DNA of 34,206 nucleotides from Nostoc sp. NMS7 (GTDB lineage Bacteria > Cyanobacteriota > Cyanobacteriia > Cyanobacteriales > Nostocaceae), in contig NZ_JABXKJ010000212.1 in the NCBI RefSeq assembly GCF_017115085.1, positions 1 to 34,206 on the forward strand, given 5' to 3'. Positions 7,766-15,973 of the stretch are shown piece by piece (position 1 is the stretch's first letter; each line of letters begins with the position of its first letter). A program made the position numbers and the translations under genes. Below the pieces are notes generated by a model, which searched no databases, was not told the DNA's origin, and worked only from the letters and a program-made list of their open reading frames with translations.

Positions 7766-8971
7766 CTATTCAGTTAACTTCAACATGGGAACTAAAAGAA
7801 GGTTAGACCATGTTGAAGAAGAACGCCCAAAGGCGGCTAGATTTCCCCTCCCCTCATTTCTGTAGGCGGTTAGCAAATTATTCAGCAGGGTGTTTCCCAT
7901 CTCATCCCATAGCTTTTCGACAGGACTCTCCCACTTTCCATCTTTGATAAATACACGGAAGGTTGCAAGAATAGGAAATACGAAAGTAATGGGAAGGGTG
8001 TGATTAAATTGCTTACCTGTGATGAACTGATAAGTTTTCTTTTCAACGCCGTTTAACTTACTCAGCCCTTTTTGCCGATCATACTCATCACGAAGGCACT
8101 CCTCAATATAGAGTACATCTTTAAGTAAAGGCACAATCTCCCTAAAGTCTTCCTTTTTCCAATTCTTAATGAGAGTTCCGTATGCAGAGCAAGTTGCACT
8201 AGGATTTTTAGGTGAACCGTCTGAACCTCGCCAAGGATACAACTTATTATTAATGCAAGCAAGGCGGCGAACTAAATCAGTCACATCGAATTGCTTATTT
8301 TCACCTTCTCTGAAAGCAACATAAGGTTTACATGCAGCAGGAAGGTATTCTTCGATGATGTCCCAATCTTTAGCTAGGTTTTTAAGACTAAACTCCTCAA
8401 CACTCTCACTAGTATTACGATACCTACTGATATTTGATATTTCTTCTTGGCTGATGTTGACCAGCACAAAAATTTGCACACTAGCATTATCCAACTCTGA
8501 GTAGTCAGCCTTACCAGTTTGTTGGTTAAGTTTTGGTTTAGATCCTTTTGATATTAATTTATCGTAATGATTACGGGCTTTTGTGATAGCAGTGTAAGTG
8601 TGCCCACCATTTACGATACCATTACCTATGAAATTGTCTTCCTGTCCTTCCTCAGGACTAACAAGTAAAAGCTCAACGTCAAATCCTCCACCGGTACCAT
8701 GACCTTTAACCTGTATTGAGTCTGCAACAATTAAAATTCCATTGTTGTAGAAAATAAACTCTTCTGGCTTTTGTGCCAGAGTAGTCAACATACTCTTTAC
8801 AGTCCGCTGATTTTCGTTGGCTAGTCTGGCATTGGGATCTAGAGGTAAACCTTGAGGCACTTGGCATAGAGGGACTGTCAGATTCCAAATTACTCGACTG
8901 GACTCTTTTTCCTCTTTGTATGCTTTACAAGCAGCAGTAGCAAAGAAAGGAGCTGTTATTTTTGTAGCCAT
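7766..8971 (-). CDS. AIPR-family (abortive infection phage resistance) protein
   Basis: 401 residues, soluble. The family's ordered motifs are visible: EFIFYNNGILIVAD at about residues 71-84, FIGNGIVNGGHTYTAI at 114-129 (the NGxQT-type motif, here NGGHT at 121-125), and ISRYRNTSESVEEFSLKNL at 181-199, equivalent to the RxQNSQNxV segment. These are characteristic of AIPR proteins, first noted as abortive-infection factors against phage; their biochemistry is poorly known. It follows the DGQHR gene on the same strand after 123 bases and so may form an operon with it. The gene is much closer in context to Dnd functions than most AIPR genes. Start ATG at 8971 with an AGGA-like site upstream. Confidence 0.72.
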   Translation of the reverse strand: MATKITAPFFATAACKAYKEEKESSRVIWNLTVPLCQVPQGLPLDPNARLANENQRTVKSMLTTLAQKPEEFIFYNNGILIVADSIQVKGHGTGGGFDVELLLVSPEEGQEDNFIGNGIVNGGHTYTAITKARNHYDKLISKGSKPKLNQQTGKADYSELDNASVQIFVLVNISQEEISNISRYRNTSESVEEFSLKNLAKDWDIIEEYLPAACKPYVAFREGENKQFDVTDLVRRLACINNKLYPWRGSDGSPKNPSATCSAYGTLIKNWKKEDFREIVPLLKDVLYIEECLRDEYDRQKGLSKLNGVEKKTYQFITGKQFNHTLPITFVFPILATFRVFIKDGKWESPVEKLWDEMGNTLLNNLLTAYRNEGRGNLAAFGRSSSTWSNLLLVPMLKLTE

Positions 8972-9094
8972 TTATTTTTCCTGCGCTCTACGGAACGCCT
9001 TGCTTATGTTTTATGCCCAACTGGACACTCAGTGAATTATACATTTATACTTTGGCTAAATGCAACTACAGAAACATCATTTTATATACAATTC

Positions 9095-10693
9095 TTACAG
9101 GACAGATGGAAGTCCTACAGCTTTTGGTTCAACAAACTTGCCATCAAAACCTATAGTTTTATCTTCCACAGTCCTAGCATCCGCCAAAGCCTTACGAAGT
9201 TCAGCACGTTCCATCTGTTCCTGAATTCCACCCAGGATATAAACCAATAACTTCGCCGCCAAATCTCGTCCAGCAACCTGCACCCGTTTTTTATTTGGGT
9301 CATACAAAACCCCATACCAGAGAGATTGGGGATATTCCATACCACTAAAGCCGCCTTGCTGGTCAAACTTCCGCAGCTTCTTAAAAATATCTGCCAGAGA
9401 GAAACCTTTTTTAAATACCAAAATTCCCAAAGCTTGCGTTAATGCAACTTGAGCAACCGGACGGAAAAGCATATTCCCTTCACCTCCATCCTTCTCAAAG
9501 CTGAACCGCCGTAAAGCTGGTGTATCCTCATGTTCTAAAATCTTATAACTAGAAAGACTAGCCAAATAATCAAATAGCTTTCTAAATTCCTCAATTCCCT
9601 GCTCAAGTTCTTCATTCTCTGGACGCATGGGAATTAGACCTTTTTCCAAAGGTTTCCAGTGAGGGAACTTTTGACCCAAATACCGCTCAGACATATCTTG
9701 TAGAGCTTGCAAAGTCGTCAAAACTGTAGAATTGGAAGCCACTGTTGCACTATTCCAATTAACACGAGGATTGCGCTCTTGTCGTTGTTCTAATAGTGGA
9801 TGTGTAACTGCAATTTTTCTAGCAACGATCGCAAAACCATCATCTTCATTCAACTGTGTTAACTGACCTTTAGTCAACGGTGCAGCCATCAGGTTGACAT
9901 GAACAAAAATCGATCTCACTCTTCGCCTCGCCTGGGTGCGAGTTTCCCCAGCCGCTACCGCACAAATGAACTCAATACCAATTTTTTCCTTGGGTAAATT
10001 TTGCAAGTAAGCAAGGTCTACTTGATACTTTTCTATCAAATCATTGACTGTGATAAAACTGTCATCAGCACCTTTATCTTTTTTATAGCGCTGGAGTTTG
10101 CGAGTTTTAATTAACTCCATCAACCCCTGTACACCCATTAATCGGTGTTGACCATCTAGTGCATAAATAGTTACATCATCCTCAGAAATATTTAGCAGAC
10201 CTACTTTAGCGTCTTTATCTAGGGGGATAAAATCAGTAGTAGACTTTGTGGCGCGTCCTTCACTATCCCACTCAGCAGCTTTGGGATTATCCACCCACGG
10301 TTGATTAATTACTACTAGTACGGGCGGAAATTTGTGATTTTGTCGAGCTGCTAAATACTGCACTAGCGGTGCTTGACGTGACCAATCAAGGGGACGCTGC
10401 TGAATTTCATCAATACTATCCGCGTCAATCTCGACATTATCAGTCTCATGATTATACTTTTTTTGAAACAGAGGTAAGCCAGAGGCGAAGTGAACCCGAC
10501 CTGCAAACCATTCCAAGGTAACAGAGCTAACATAAGCCTCAGTACCACCCATTTCGGTTTTTTGAACGAGAATCTGATCTTTTCTCCCTAAAAAGTTCTC
10601 CAGCAGTAAAGCTAGTACCTGTTTTTCCTTGTTTTCCCGTTCCAGGTACTCTCTAGCGATGTCAACAGTTGGGTCAGATGTACTATCTTTCAT
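9095..10693 (-). CDS. dndB: DGQHR-domain protein, DndB family
   Basis: 532 residues. The defining DGQHR motif is at residues 180-184 within VTIYALDGQHRLMGVQG. Upstream are LPLFQKKY and an FPPVLVVINQPW strand. Downstream, GETRTQARRRVRSIFVHVNL and AAPLTKGQLTQLNEDDGFAI match the conserved core of DndB and its DGQHR relatives. In characterised Dnd systems DndB is not needed for modification but represses dnd transcription and limits modification. The protein is longer than typical DndB (about 350-400 residues), so it may instead be the separate Dnd-associated DGQHR protein 1 family. It is divergent from dndC, sharing a 198-base control region with two palindromes, which fits a repressor role. Confidence 0.72.
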   Translation of the reverse strand: MKDSTSDPTVDIAREYLERENKEKQVLALLLENFLGRKDQILVQKTEMGGTEAYVSSVTLEWFAGRVHFASGLPLFQKKYNHETDNVEIDADSIDEIQQRPLDWSRQAPLVQYLAARQNHKFPPVLVVINQPWVDNPKAAEWDSEGRATKSTTDFIPLDKDAKVGLLNISEDDVTIYALDGQHRLMGVQGLMELIKTRKLQRYKKDKGADDSFITVNDLIEKYQVDLAYLQNLPKEKIGIEFICAVAAGETRTQARRRVRSIFVHVNLMAAPLTKGQLTQLNEDDGFAIVARKIAVTHPLLEQRQERNPRVNWNSATVASNSTVLTTLQALQDMSERYLGQKFPHWKPLEKGLIPMRPENEELEQGIEEFRKLFDYLASLSSYKILEHEDTPALRRFSFEKDGGEGNMLFRPVAQVALTQALGILVFKKGFSLADIFKKLRKFDQQGGFSGMEYPQSLWYGVLYDPNKKRVQVAGRDLAAKLLVYILGGIQEQMERAELRKALADARTVEDKTIGFDGKFVEPKAVGLPSVL

Positions 10694-10732
10694 GTTAAAT
10701 TTTAAAAACAGAATGGGATTATGTCGTTTGAT

Positions 10733-10776
10733 TATCCAAAAAATTGGATATTAGTAGTAAAGTTTTTAAAAACTTT
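10733..10776. promoter_or_regulatory. Two palindromes in the dndB-dndC divergent control region
   Basis: TATCCAA-AAAA-TTGGATA at 10733-10750 has perfect 7-bp arms. A perfect 18-bp palindrome AAAGTTTTTAAAAACTTT follows at 10759-10776. Both lie just upstream of the DGQHR gene start and between the divergent genes, where a DndB-type repressor would act. Binding is inference. Confidence 0.45.
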
Positions 10777-10794
10777 TATTGAACCTAGGTCGGT

Positions 10795-10862
10795 GGCCTT
10801 CCCGAAGGTAAGCCGCTTCGCAACTTGTCTGTATAACCGCGAATTCTATTCGCCCGGATATT
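10795..10862. repeat. Solo REP-like unit in the dndC leader
   Basis: The stretch at 10824-10862 reads like the right end of the transposase element at 13143-13180: CTTGTCTGTATAACC, then the palindrome GCGAATTCTATTCGC (10839-10853), then CCGGATATT. It stands alone, without a transposase, between the palindromes above and the dndC ribosome-binding site. Confidence 0.6.
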
Positions 10863-10883
10863 AACGCCAGTGTTTCCAGAGAG

Positions 10884-10889
10884 AAGGAG
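10884..10889 (+). promoter_or_regulatory. Strong Shine-Dalgarno site of dndC
   Basis: AAGGAG at 10884-10889 ends two bases before the ATG at 10892. The spacing is tight, but the match to the anti-SD is exact and supports this start. The neighbouring dnd genes have no comparable site. Confidence 0.5.
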
Positions 10890-10891
10890 AA

Positions 10892-12511
10892 ATGACTACA
10901 GCACAACAACCAGAAAAGACAGTTCAACAAGCACGTACTGTAGCAGAGTTAGTGGACTATATCCAAGCTCTCACTACTGAAATTCAAGAATTGTATTGTT
11001 TAGATGAGATACCTTGGGTGGTGGGCTATTCGGGCGGAAAAGATAGTACTGCTACTTTACAGCTTATCTGGAATGCGATCGCAGCACTCCCCCAGGAAAA
11101 GCGAACTAAAACAATCCATGTTATTACAACTGATACGCTAGTAGAAAATCCTGTGGTCTCTGTTTGGGTACGTAACTCTTTAGCACAGATGAAAGTTGCT
11201 GCTAAAGAGCAAGAAATGCCAATTGAACCCCATTTGCTTTATCCTGCAATTAAGGATACCTTTTGGGTAAGCTTAATTGGGAAAGGCTACCCAGCGCCGC
11301 GAAATAGATTTAGATGGTGTACTGAACGCCTTAAAATTCAACCATCCGACAGCTTTATCCGTGCAGTTATTAGGTCTAATGGTGAAGTAATTCTTGTCTT
11401 AGGTACACGCAAGGCTGAAAGTACTAAACGTGCTGCTACGATGGCTAAACATAGAGAATCGCGAGTACGTGATCACATAAATACTAATCCCAACCGACCT
11501 AACTCATTGATTTATCTCCCTATCGAAGATTGGCGCACTGATGAAGTTTGGATTTACCTAAATCAGTGGCAAAATTCTTGGGGATATAGCAACAAAGACT
11601 TATTCACTATGTATCGAGGTGCAACAGCCGATAATGAATGTCCATTAGTTGTTGATACTTCTACTCCTAGCTGTGGTGATTCCCGATTTGGTTGTTGGGT
11701 TTGCACAATTGTTAGTAAGGATAAATCGATGGAGGCTATGATTCAAAATGATGAAGAAAAAGAATGGATGCAGCCATTATTAGATATCCGTAACGAACTA
11801 GATATTAAAGATGACTGGGACAAAAGAGATTTTAGAAGGATTTGGGGAGATGTCCAACTATTTGAGCGCAATAAAGATGGGGAAACAACTGTTGAACCAA
11901 TACCTGGACCCTATACTAAATATTGGCGGGAACATTGGCTCAGACGATTATTAGAAGCGCAAACAAAAACCCGTCAGACAGCGCCAGAAAATATGCGCGA
12001 TATCACCCTAATTACTCTCGAAGAAATGAGCGAAATTCGCCGCATTTGGCTAGAAGACAAACACGAATTTGATGATAGCTTACCCCGGATTTATCAAGAA
12101 GTGACTGGCGAAGAATTTCAAGACCCGCGTCCTGGTGCTGACTATAGCCTACTAGGTCGTGATGAATGGATAGTATTAGAAGAAATCTGTGAAGGTGACG
12201 CGATGCACTTGGAACTCATGGCGAAATTGTTAGACACAGAACGCCAGTATCGCAAAAAGACTCGTCGCGTGGGGATATACGAAACCCTAGAAAAATGTTT
12301 TAATACGAGTTCCCGTTCCCCAGAAGATGCCATTAAAAATGCTCGTTTGAAACGCGAATTAAGCGAAGCAGTTAGTCAAGGTGATGTTGCAAAAGTCAAG
12401 CAGATGACTTTAGGCGATGTTGCAGCAATTAATGAGGTAGATGAAGGTGAAAGTGATGAAGAGGTAACTTGGGCAAGTATGAAATTTTCAAAGAGAAATT
12501 CAGAAGAATAA
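10892..12511 (+). CDS. dndC: DNA phosphorothioation sulfurtransferase DndC
   Basis: 539 residues, in the family range. The PAPS-reductase/ATP-pyrophosphatase P-loop SGGKDS is at 47-52. Four cysteines at 143 (RWCTER), 261 (PSCGD), 268 and 271 (GCWVC) have the spacing that holds the [4Fe-4S] cluster in known DndC proteins. ILVLGTRKAES carries the conserved ATP-contacting block. DndC activates DNA with ATP and relays sulfur from an IscS/DndA cysteine desulfurase, which is not in this window and is probably a housekeeping enzyme. The C-terminal 150 residues are helical and charged. In most genomes dndC, dndD and dndE form one operon; here a transposase element separates dndC from dndD, and dndE is 4.5 kb away. 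Confidence 0.95.
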   Translation: MTTAQQPEKTVQQARTVAELVDYIQALTTEIQELYCLDEIPWVVGYSGGKDSTATLQLIWNAIAALPQEKRTKTIHVITTDTLVENPVVSVWVRNSLAQMKVAAKEQEMPIEPHLLYPAIKDTFWVSLIGKGYPAPRNRFRWCTERLKIQPSDSFIRAVIRSNGEVILVLGTRKAESTKRAATMAKHRESRVRDHINTNPNRPNSLIYLPIEDWRTDEVWIYLNQWQNSWGYSNKDLFTMYRGATADNECPLVVDTSTPSCGDSRFGCWVCTIVSKDKSMEAMIQNDEEKEWMQPLLDIRNELDIKDDWDKRDFRRIWGDVQLFERNKDGETTVEPIPGPYTKYWREHWLRRLLEAQTKTRQTAPENMRDITLITLEEMSEIRRIWLEDKHEFDDSLPRIYQEVTGEEFQDPRPGADYSLLGRDEWIVLEEICEGDAMHLELMAKLLDTERQYRKKTRRVGIYETLEKCFNTSSRSPEDAIKNARLKRELSEAVSQGDVAKVKQMTLGDVAAINEVDEGESDEEVTWASMKFSKRNSEE

Positions 12512-12520
12512 GAATAATAT

Positions 12521-13180
12521 AATACCGGGCGAATACCGGGCGATTGGAAATCGCGGTTACACAGACGAAACCCACCTTCGTGGGTTAAAGAGAAATGAGA
12601 GCAAGTTTTACACACAAGCACAAGTTTAATTCCCGGCGATTAGAAATCGCGGCTATACAGACGAAACCCACCTTCGTGGGTTAAAGAAAATGAGAGCAAG
12701 TTTTACGCAATTGTATGTGCATTATGTTTGGTCTACCTGGGATAGATTACCCATAATTACGCCTGATATTCAGAAGGAAGTTTACGGAGCAATTATTCGG
12801 GAATCTGAACAGTTAAAGTGTACAGTAATTGCGATTGGTGGTATTGAAGATCATGTACATCTGTTAACGGGTTTTCCGCCAACCATCAGTGTCTCTGAAT
12901 TGGCTAAACAAATTAAGGGAAGTTCTTCCCATTTCATCACCCACGAAATCAAGCCAGGTGAGTTTTTCAAATGGCAAGGTAGCTATGGAGCTTTTACAGT
13001 TAGTCATGATGCCATTGATAATATAGCCAATTACATCAGAAACCAAGCTACCCACCATAGCCAAAAATCAATCATTCCCACCTGGGAACTAACTCCCAAG
13101 TAAACCAACAATTACATACGAATTTAGTCCCCGAAGGTGGACTTTGCCTGTGTAGCCGCGAATTCCATTCGCCCGGTATT
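12521..13180 (+). mobile_element. IS200/RAYT-like element between dndC and dndD
   Basis: The outer ends are inverted copies: AATACCGGGCGA at the left (12521, repeated at 12532) and CGCCCGGTATT at the right (13170-13180). Inside each end is a small palindrome, then a CGCGGYTACACAGRC-type stretch, then a hairpin or its relic. The left end has been tandemly duplicated with a 96-base offset (12532 and 12628), giving two AACCCAC-CTTC-GTGGGTT hairpins at 12569-12586 and 12665-12682. Inverted REP-like ends around a short Y1 transposase resemble RAYT/REP elements more than classical IS200. No target duplication is visible, as expected for single-strand transposition. Confidence 0.7.
12690..13103 (+). 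CDS. tnpA: IS200/RAYT-type Y1 transposase
   Basis: 137 residues, a full-length Y1 HUH transposase. It starts with RASFTQLYVHYVWSTW, where the family reads a strand-and-histidine pattern. The metal-binding HUH motif is in IEDHVHLLTGFPP, and the catalytic tyrosine is expected in DNIANYIRNQATHH. The WQGSYGAFTVSHD block is typical of the RAYT/IS200-like branch. It nicks and rejoins single-stranded ends folded as hairpins. The gene looks intact. A partial copy of its first codons (ATGAGAGCAAGTTTTACAC at 12594) lies 96 bases upstream within the duplicated left end and runs out of frame into the second end copy. Confidence 0.88.
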   Translation: MRASFTQLYVHYVWSTWDRLPIITPDIQKEVYGAIIRESEQLKCTVIAIGGIEDHVHLLTGFPPTISVSELAKQIKGSSSHFITHEIKPGEFFKWQGSYGAFTVSHDAIDNIANYIRNQATHHSQKSIIPTWELTPK

Positions 13181-13230
13181 TGATAAACTTTGCTATTTCT
13201 TTTCCCAATATTTAATAATCTTAAAAATCA

Positions 13231-15219
13231 ATGATATTTCTTGAACTCGTATTACAAAACTTTGGCCCCTACAGTGGGAAACAGGTAATCAATCTTAACC
13301 CAAAAATTGATGAGGAAAACTTGCGTCCAATTATCCTATTAGGTGGCATGAATGGCGGCGGAAAAACTACGCTGATGGATGCCATTCGTCTCGCACTTTA
13401 CGGCCCCCGCGCCCAATGTTCTACCCGTGGTAATTTAAGTTATGGCGATTTTCTCAATCAATGCATTAACAACAAAGTAGATCCAGTTGCCGATACCCGG
13501 ATTGAATTACTTTTTGAACATATCGAAAACGACAAACCAATAAAATATCGTGTTGTGCGTAGTTGGACAAAAAACCCTAAAGATGGTAAAGATACATTAG
13601 GTATTTTAGGCGACAGTGATACCTGGCCTGATGCTTTAGTTAATATCTGGGATGAATATATTGAAAATCTCCTGCCATTAGGTATTTCTAACTTATTTCT
13701 CTTTGACGGTGAACAGGTTAAAGAACTCGCAGAACAAGAAATACCACCACCGATTGTTGTTGAAGCTATTCGCGGACTTTTCGGGCTAGAGTTGGCAGAT
13801 CGTTTAGCTGTTGATTTAGATATTTTAGTTAACCGTAAACGCAAAGAATTTGCTGATACTAAGGATTTAGCTAATCTAGAAGAAATTGAAAAAAGATTGA
13901 CGCAGCAGCAACAAGATTATCAAGAAAATGAACAAAATTTAGAAAATCTCAAAAATCAGTTACAAGAATTAGAAGTTAAGCAGCAAGAAGCTTTTGATAA
14001 ATTCATTTATGACGGTGGTAAAATTGCGGCAGAGCGCAATCAACTAGAACTACAACAGAAAGCGAAAGCTGCGCAAGTTGAACAAGTGCGTCAGTTAATG
14101 TGTGAATTGGCGGCTGATATTTTACCTCTAGCATTAATTCCCAATTTGCTTACTCAAGTGCAAACGCAGGGAGAACAAGAATTTCGCCATCGACAAATCC
14201 AAATTTCCAAAGATTTGCTAATTGAGAGAGATCAGCGCTTACTTAGTTGGCTAAGTCAGGTAGAAATTGCTTTAGCAGAAGTTGAAAAAATTCAATCATT
14301 TTTAGTCGAAGATGTCGATAATCTATATGCAAAAACTCTTCAAATGGAAGCACCTTGGTTATTAGCTGATGATGAAACGTTAAGTCAGCTAAATAATCTC
14401 ATCTATCACTTGCAAAATTCTCAAATCTCTGCAAAAGAAAAATTAGCTATTATCAAAAATAAAGAAGAAGAAATTATCACTTTGGAAAGACAAGTGCAGA
14501 CAGCAGCAGCACCAGAAGATTATACAAAGCTGCGTCAGGCAGTAGAAGCAGCACAAAATCAAGTTGTTGAAGCTAAAGCAAATTACGAAACAATTCGCCG
14601 CCGTTTAGCTGATTTAGAAACTATTATTGGTAAGTCAAAAAGAGAATTAAGTGATTATACTGTAGAAAATACTAAACATAAAAATAACGAACATATTATT
14701 ACCTCTGCGGCTAAAGTTCAAGAAACACTCAAGATTTTCCGTGAAAAATTAACCTTGAGAAAGCTCAATAAATTAGAGGAAGAAGTTAAGAATTGCTTCC
14801 TTTATCTCCTGCACAAATCAGATTTAGTGCATCGTATCGCCATTGATACCAATACTTTCGGACTTTCCTTGTATGATTTCAATGGTAAACCAGTCCCTAA
14901 ACATCGCCTTTCGGCTGGCGAAAAACAACTACTTGCGATCGCATTCCTCTGGGGTTTAGCCAAAGTCTCTGGACACCGCCTACCAGTAGCCATCGATACG
15001 CCACTAGGTAGACTAGACTCCTCTCACCGCAGCAACTTAGTTGAACGTTACTTTCCATCCGCCAGCCATCAAGTTATTTTGTTATCTACGGATACTGAGA
15101 TTGGCAAAAAAGAAGTAGAAACACTGCGAGAAAATGAAGCGATCGCTCGTGAATACCTGCTCAAATACGACTCTTCCACCCGCCAAACAACAGTGGTAGA
15201 AAATCAATATTTTTGGTGA
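13231..15219 (+). CDS. dndD: Dnd ATPase DndD, SMC/Rad50-like
   Basis: 662 residues. Walker A is GGMNGGGKTTL (about 38-48), followed by DAIRLALYGPRA. Then comes a Q-loop region with LFDGEQVKELAEQEIPP, a long coiled coil (about 205-520) interrupted near 290-320, and a C-terminal ATPase half with signature LSAGEKQLLAIAFLWGLA (from 560) and Walker B PVAIDTPLGRLDS (Asp589). This is the RecF/SMC architecture of DndD, which hydrolyses ATP and is thought to shape or nick DNA for sulfur insertion with DndE. Its upstream region is the right end of the transposase element plus about 50 AT-rich bases, so it may need a new promoter or read-through. The stop lies 22 bases from the convergent P-loop gene. 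Confidence 0.93.
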   Translation: MIFLELVLQNFGPYSGKQVINLNPKIDEENLRPIILLGGMNGGGKTTLMDAIRLALYGPRAQCSTRGNLSYGDFLNQCINNKVDPVADTRIELLFEHIENDKPIKYRVVRSWTKNPKDGKDTLGILGDSDTWPDALVNIWDEYIENLLPLGISNLFLFDGEQVKELAEQEIPPPIVVEAIRGLFGLELADRLAVDLDILVNRKRKEFADTKDLANLEEIEKRLTQQQQDYQENEQNLENLKNQLQELEVKQQEAFDKFIYDGGKIAAERNQLELQQKAKAAQVEQVRQLMCELAADILPLALIPNLLTQVQTQGEQEFRHRQIQISKDLLIERDQRLLSWLSQVEIALAEVEKIQSFLVEDVDNLYAKTLQMEAPWLLADDETLSQLNNLIYHLQNSQISAKEKLAIIKNKEEEIITLERQVQTAAAPEDYTKLRQAVEAAQNQVVEAKANYETIRRRLADLETIIGKSKRELSDYTVENTKHKNNEHIITSAAKVQETLKIFREKLTLRKLNKLEEEVKNCFLYLLHKSDLVHRIAIDTNTFGLSLYDFNGKPVPKHRLSAGEKQLLAIAFLWGLAKVSGHRLPVAIDTPLGRLDSSHRSNLVERYFPSASHQVILLSTDTEIGKKEVETLRENEAIAREYLLKYDSSTRQTTVVENQYFW

Positions 15220-15241
15220 TTATTTTTGTGGGATATAGTAT

Positions 15242-15922
15242 TTACTTTGTCTCCACATAAATTTCTCTACCAAACTGCCTGAATTCATCATCGAGATAAT
15301 ATAGCGAATTTCGGATTGCTTGGCGTAGTTTACAAGCAGGTTCCAGGCAATCGCGCTCGTAGTCCATTAATGTTAATTCTAAATGAGGATAGAGAATTTT
15401 TAGAAAACCTGATGCTGATTTGAGAATAGCATTTTGGTCACGAATAGTCACATTTTTGACGAGTTGTTGCAGAAATTGCTTCCTAATGTCGCCGCCTTGA
15501 TCTCCACTAAGACAGATAACTAAATGTTGGTGGCGTTGGTTTTGTTTAAAAAGCTTTAATCCTTCAGAGATAGCCTGATTTTTGGCAGATGTCGCCTTTT
15601 CTACTTGTGACAAAATCCCTTGTACTTCCTGACTGTGGAAGGGTTTTTTGAAAAAGTTGGCTATAGCGATCACAAAATGAGACTTCCCCTTACCATATTG
15701 TTGAATCATCAAATGGATATTCGGCTGATTTGGACTATGATAGCTACGGCGCACCGCATCCAAAATACCAACCGTCGATAACTCAGGTTTTGTTAAGTCG
15801 TAGTTAAAGATAAAACTCTCACACAGAGGCAAATTCTTCTCTAAATCATCCAATATGCCAAAGTTCACAGAACTGGCAATACTACCCTTTTCGTTGATTT
15901 CAACAAGTTGGTTGAGGAGCAT
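15242..15922 (-). CDS. Short P-loop ATPase, BrxC/PglY-like N-terminus
   Basis: About 226 residues from the ATG at 15922; a TTG two codons earlier is possible. The first 65 residues (LVEINEKGSIASSVNFGILDD and onward) precede a Walker A, IQQYGKGKSHFVIAIANFF (about 75-93). The G-K-G-K-S-H form followed by a hydrophobic helix is what large BREX ATPases (BrxC/PglY, DUF6079) show near their N-termini. Those proteins run to 1,000 residues or more, and no Walker B is evident here. The gene ends abruptly beside dndD, so it looks like an N-terminal remnant, although a small stand-alone ATP-binding protein is possible. It follows the DUF4007 gene by 51 bases on the same strand. Confidence 0.5.
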   Translation of the reverse strand: MLLNQLVEINEKGSIASSVNFGILDDLEKNLPLCESFIFNYDLTKPELSTVGILDAVRRSYHSPNQPNIHLMIQQYGKGKSHFVIAIANFFKKPFHSQEVQGILSQVEKATSAKNQAISEGLKLFKQNQRHQHLVICLSGDQGGDIRKQFLQQLVKNVTIRDQNAILKSASGFLKILYPHLELTLMDYERDCLEPACKLRQAIRNSLYYLDDEFRQFGREIYVETK

Positions 15923-15973
15923 AATCAATTAAAATAGCAAATGCAAAGTGATAATTATCCTGAAGGAATACGC

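Noticed and set aside
10892..12511. dndC considered as an ordinary CysH sulfate-assimilation reductase
   Set aside because: The length, C-terminal extension, CTER and GCWVC cysteine pattern and the dndD/dndE neighbours all indicate DndC.
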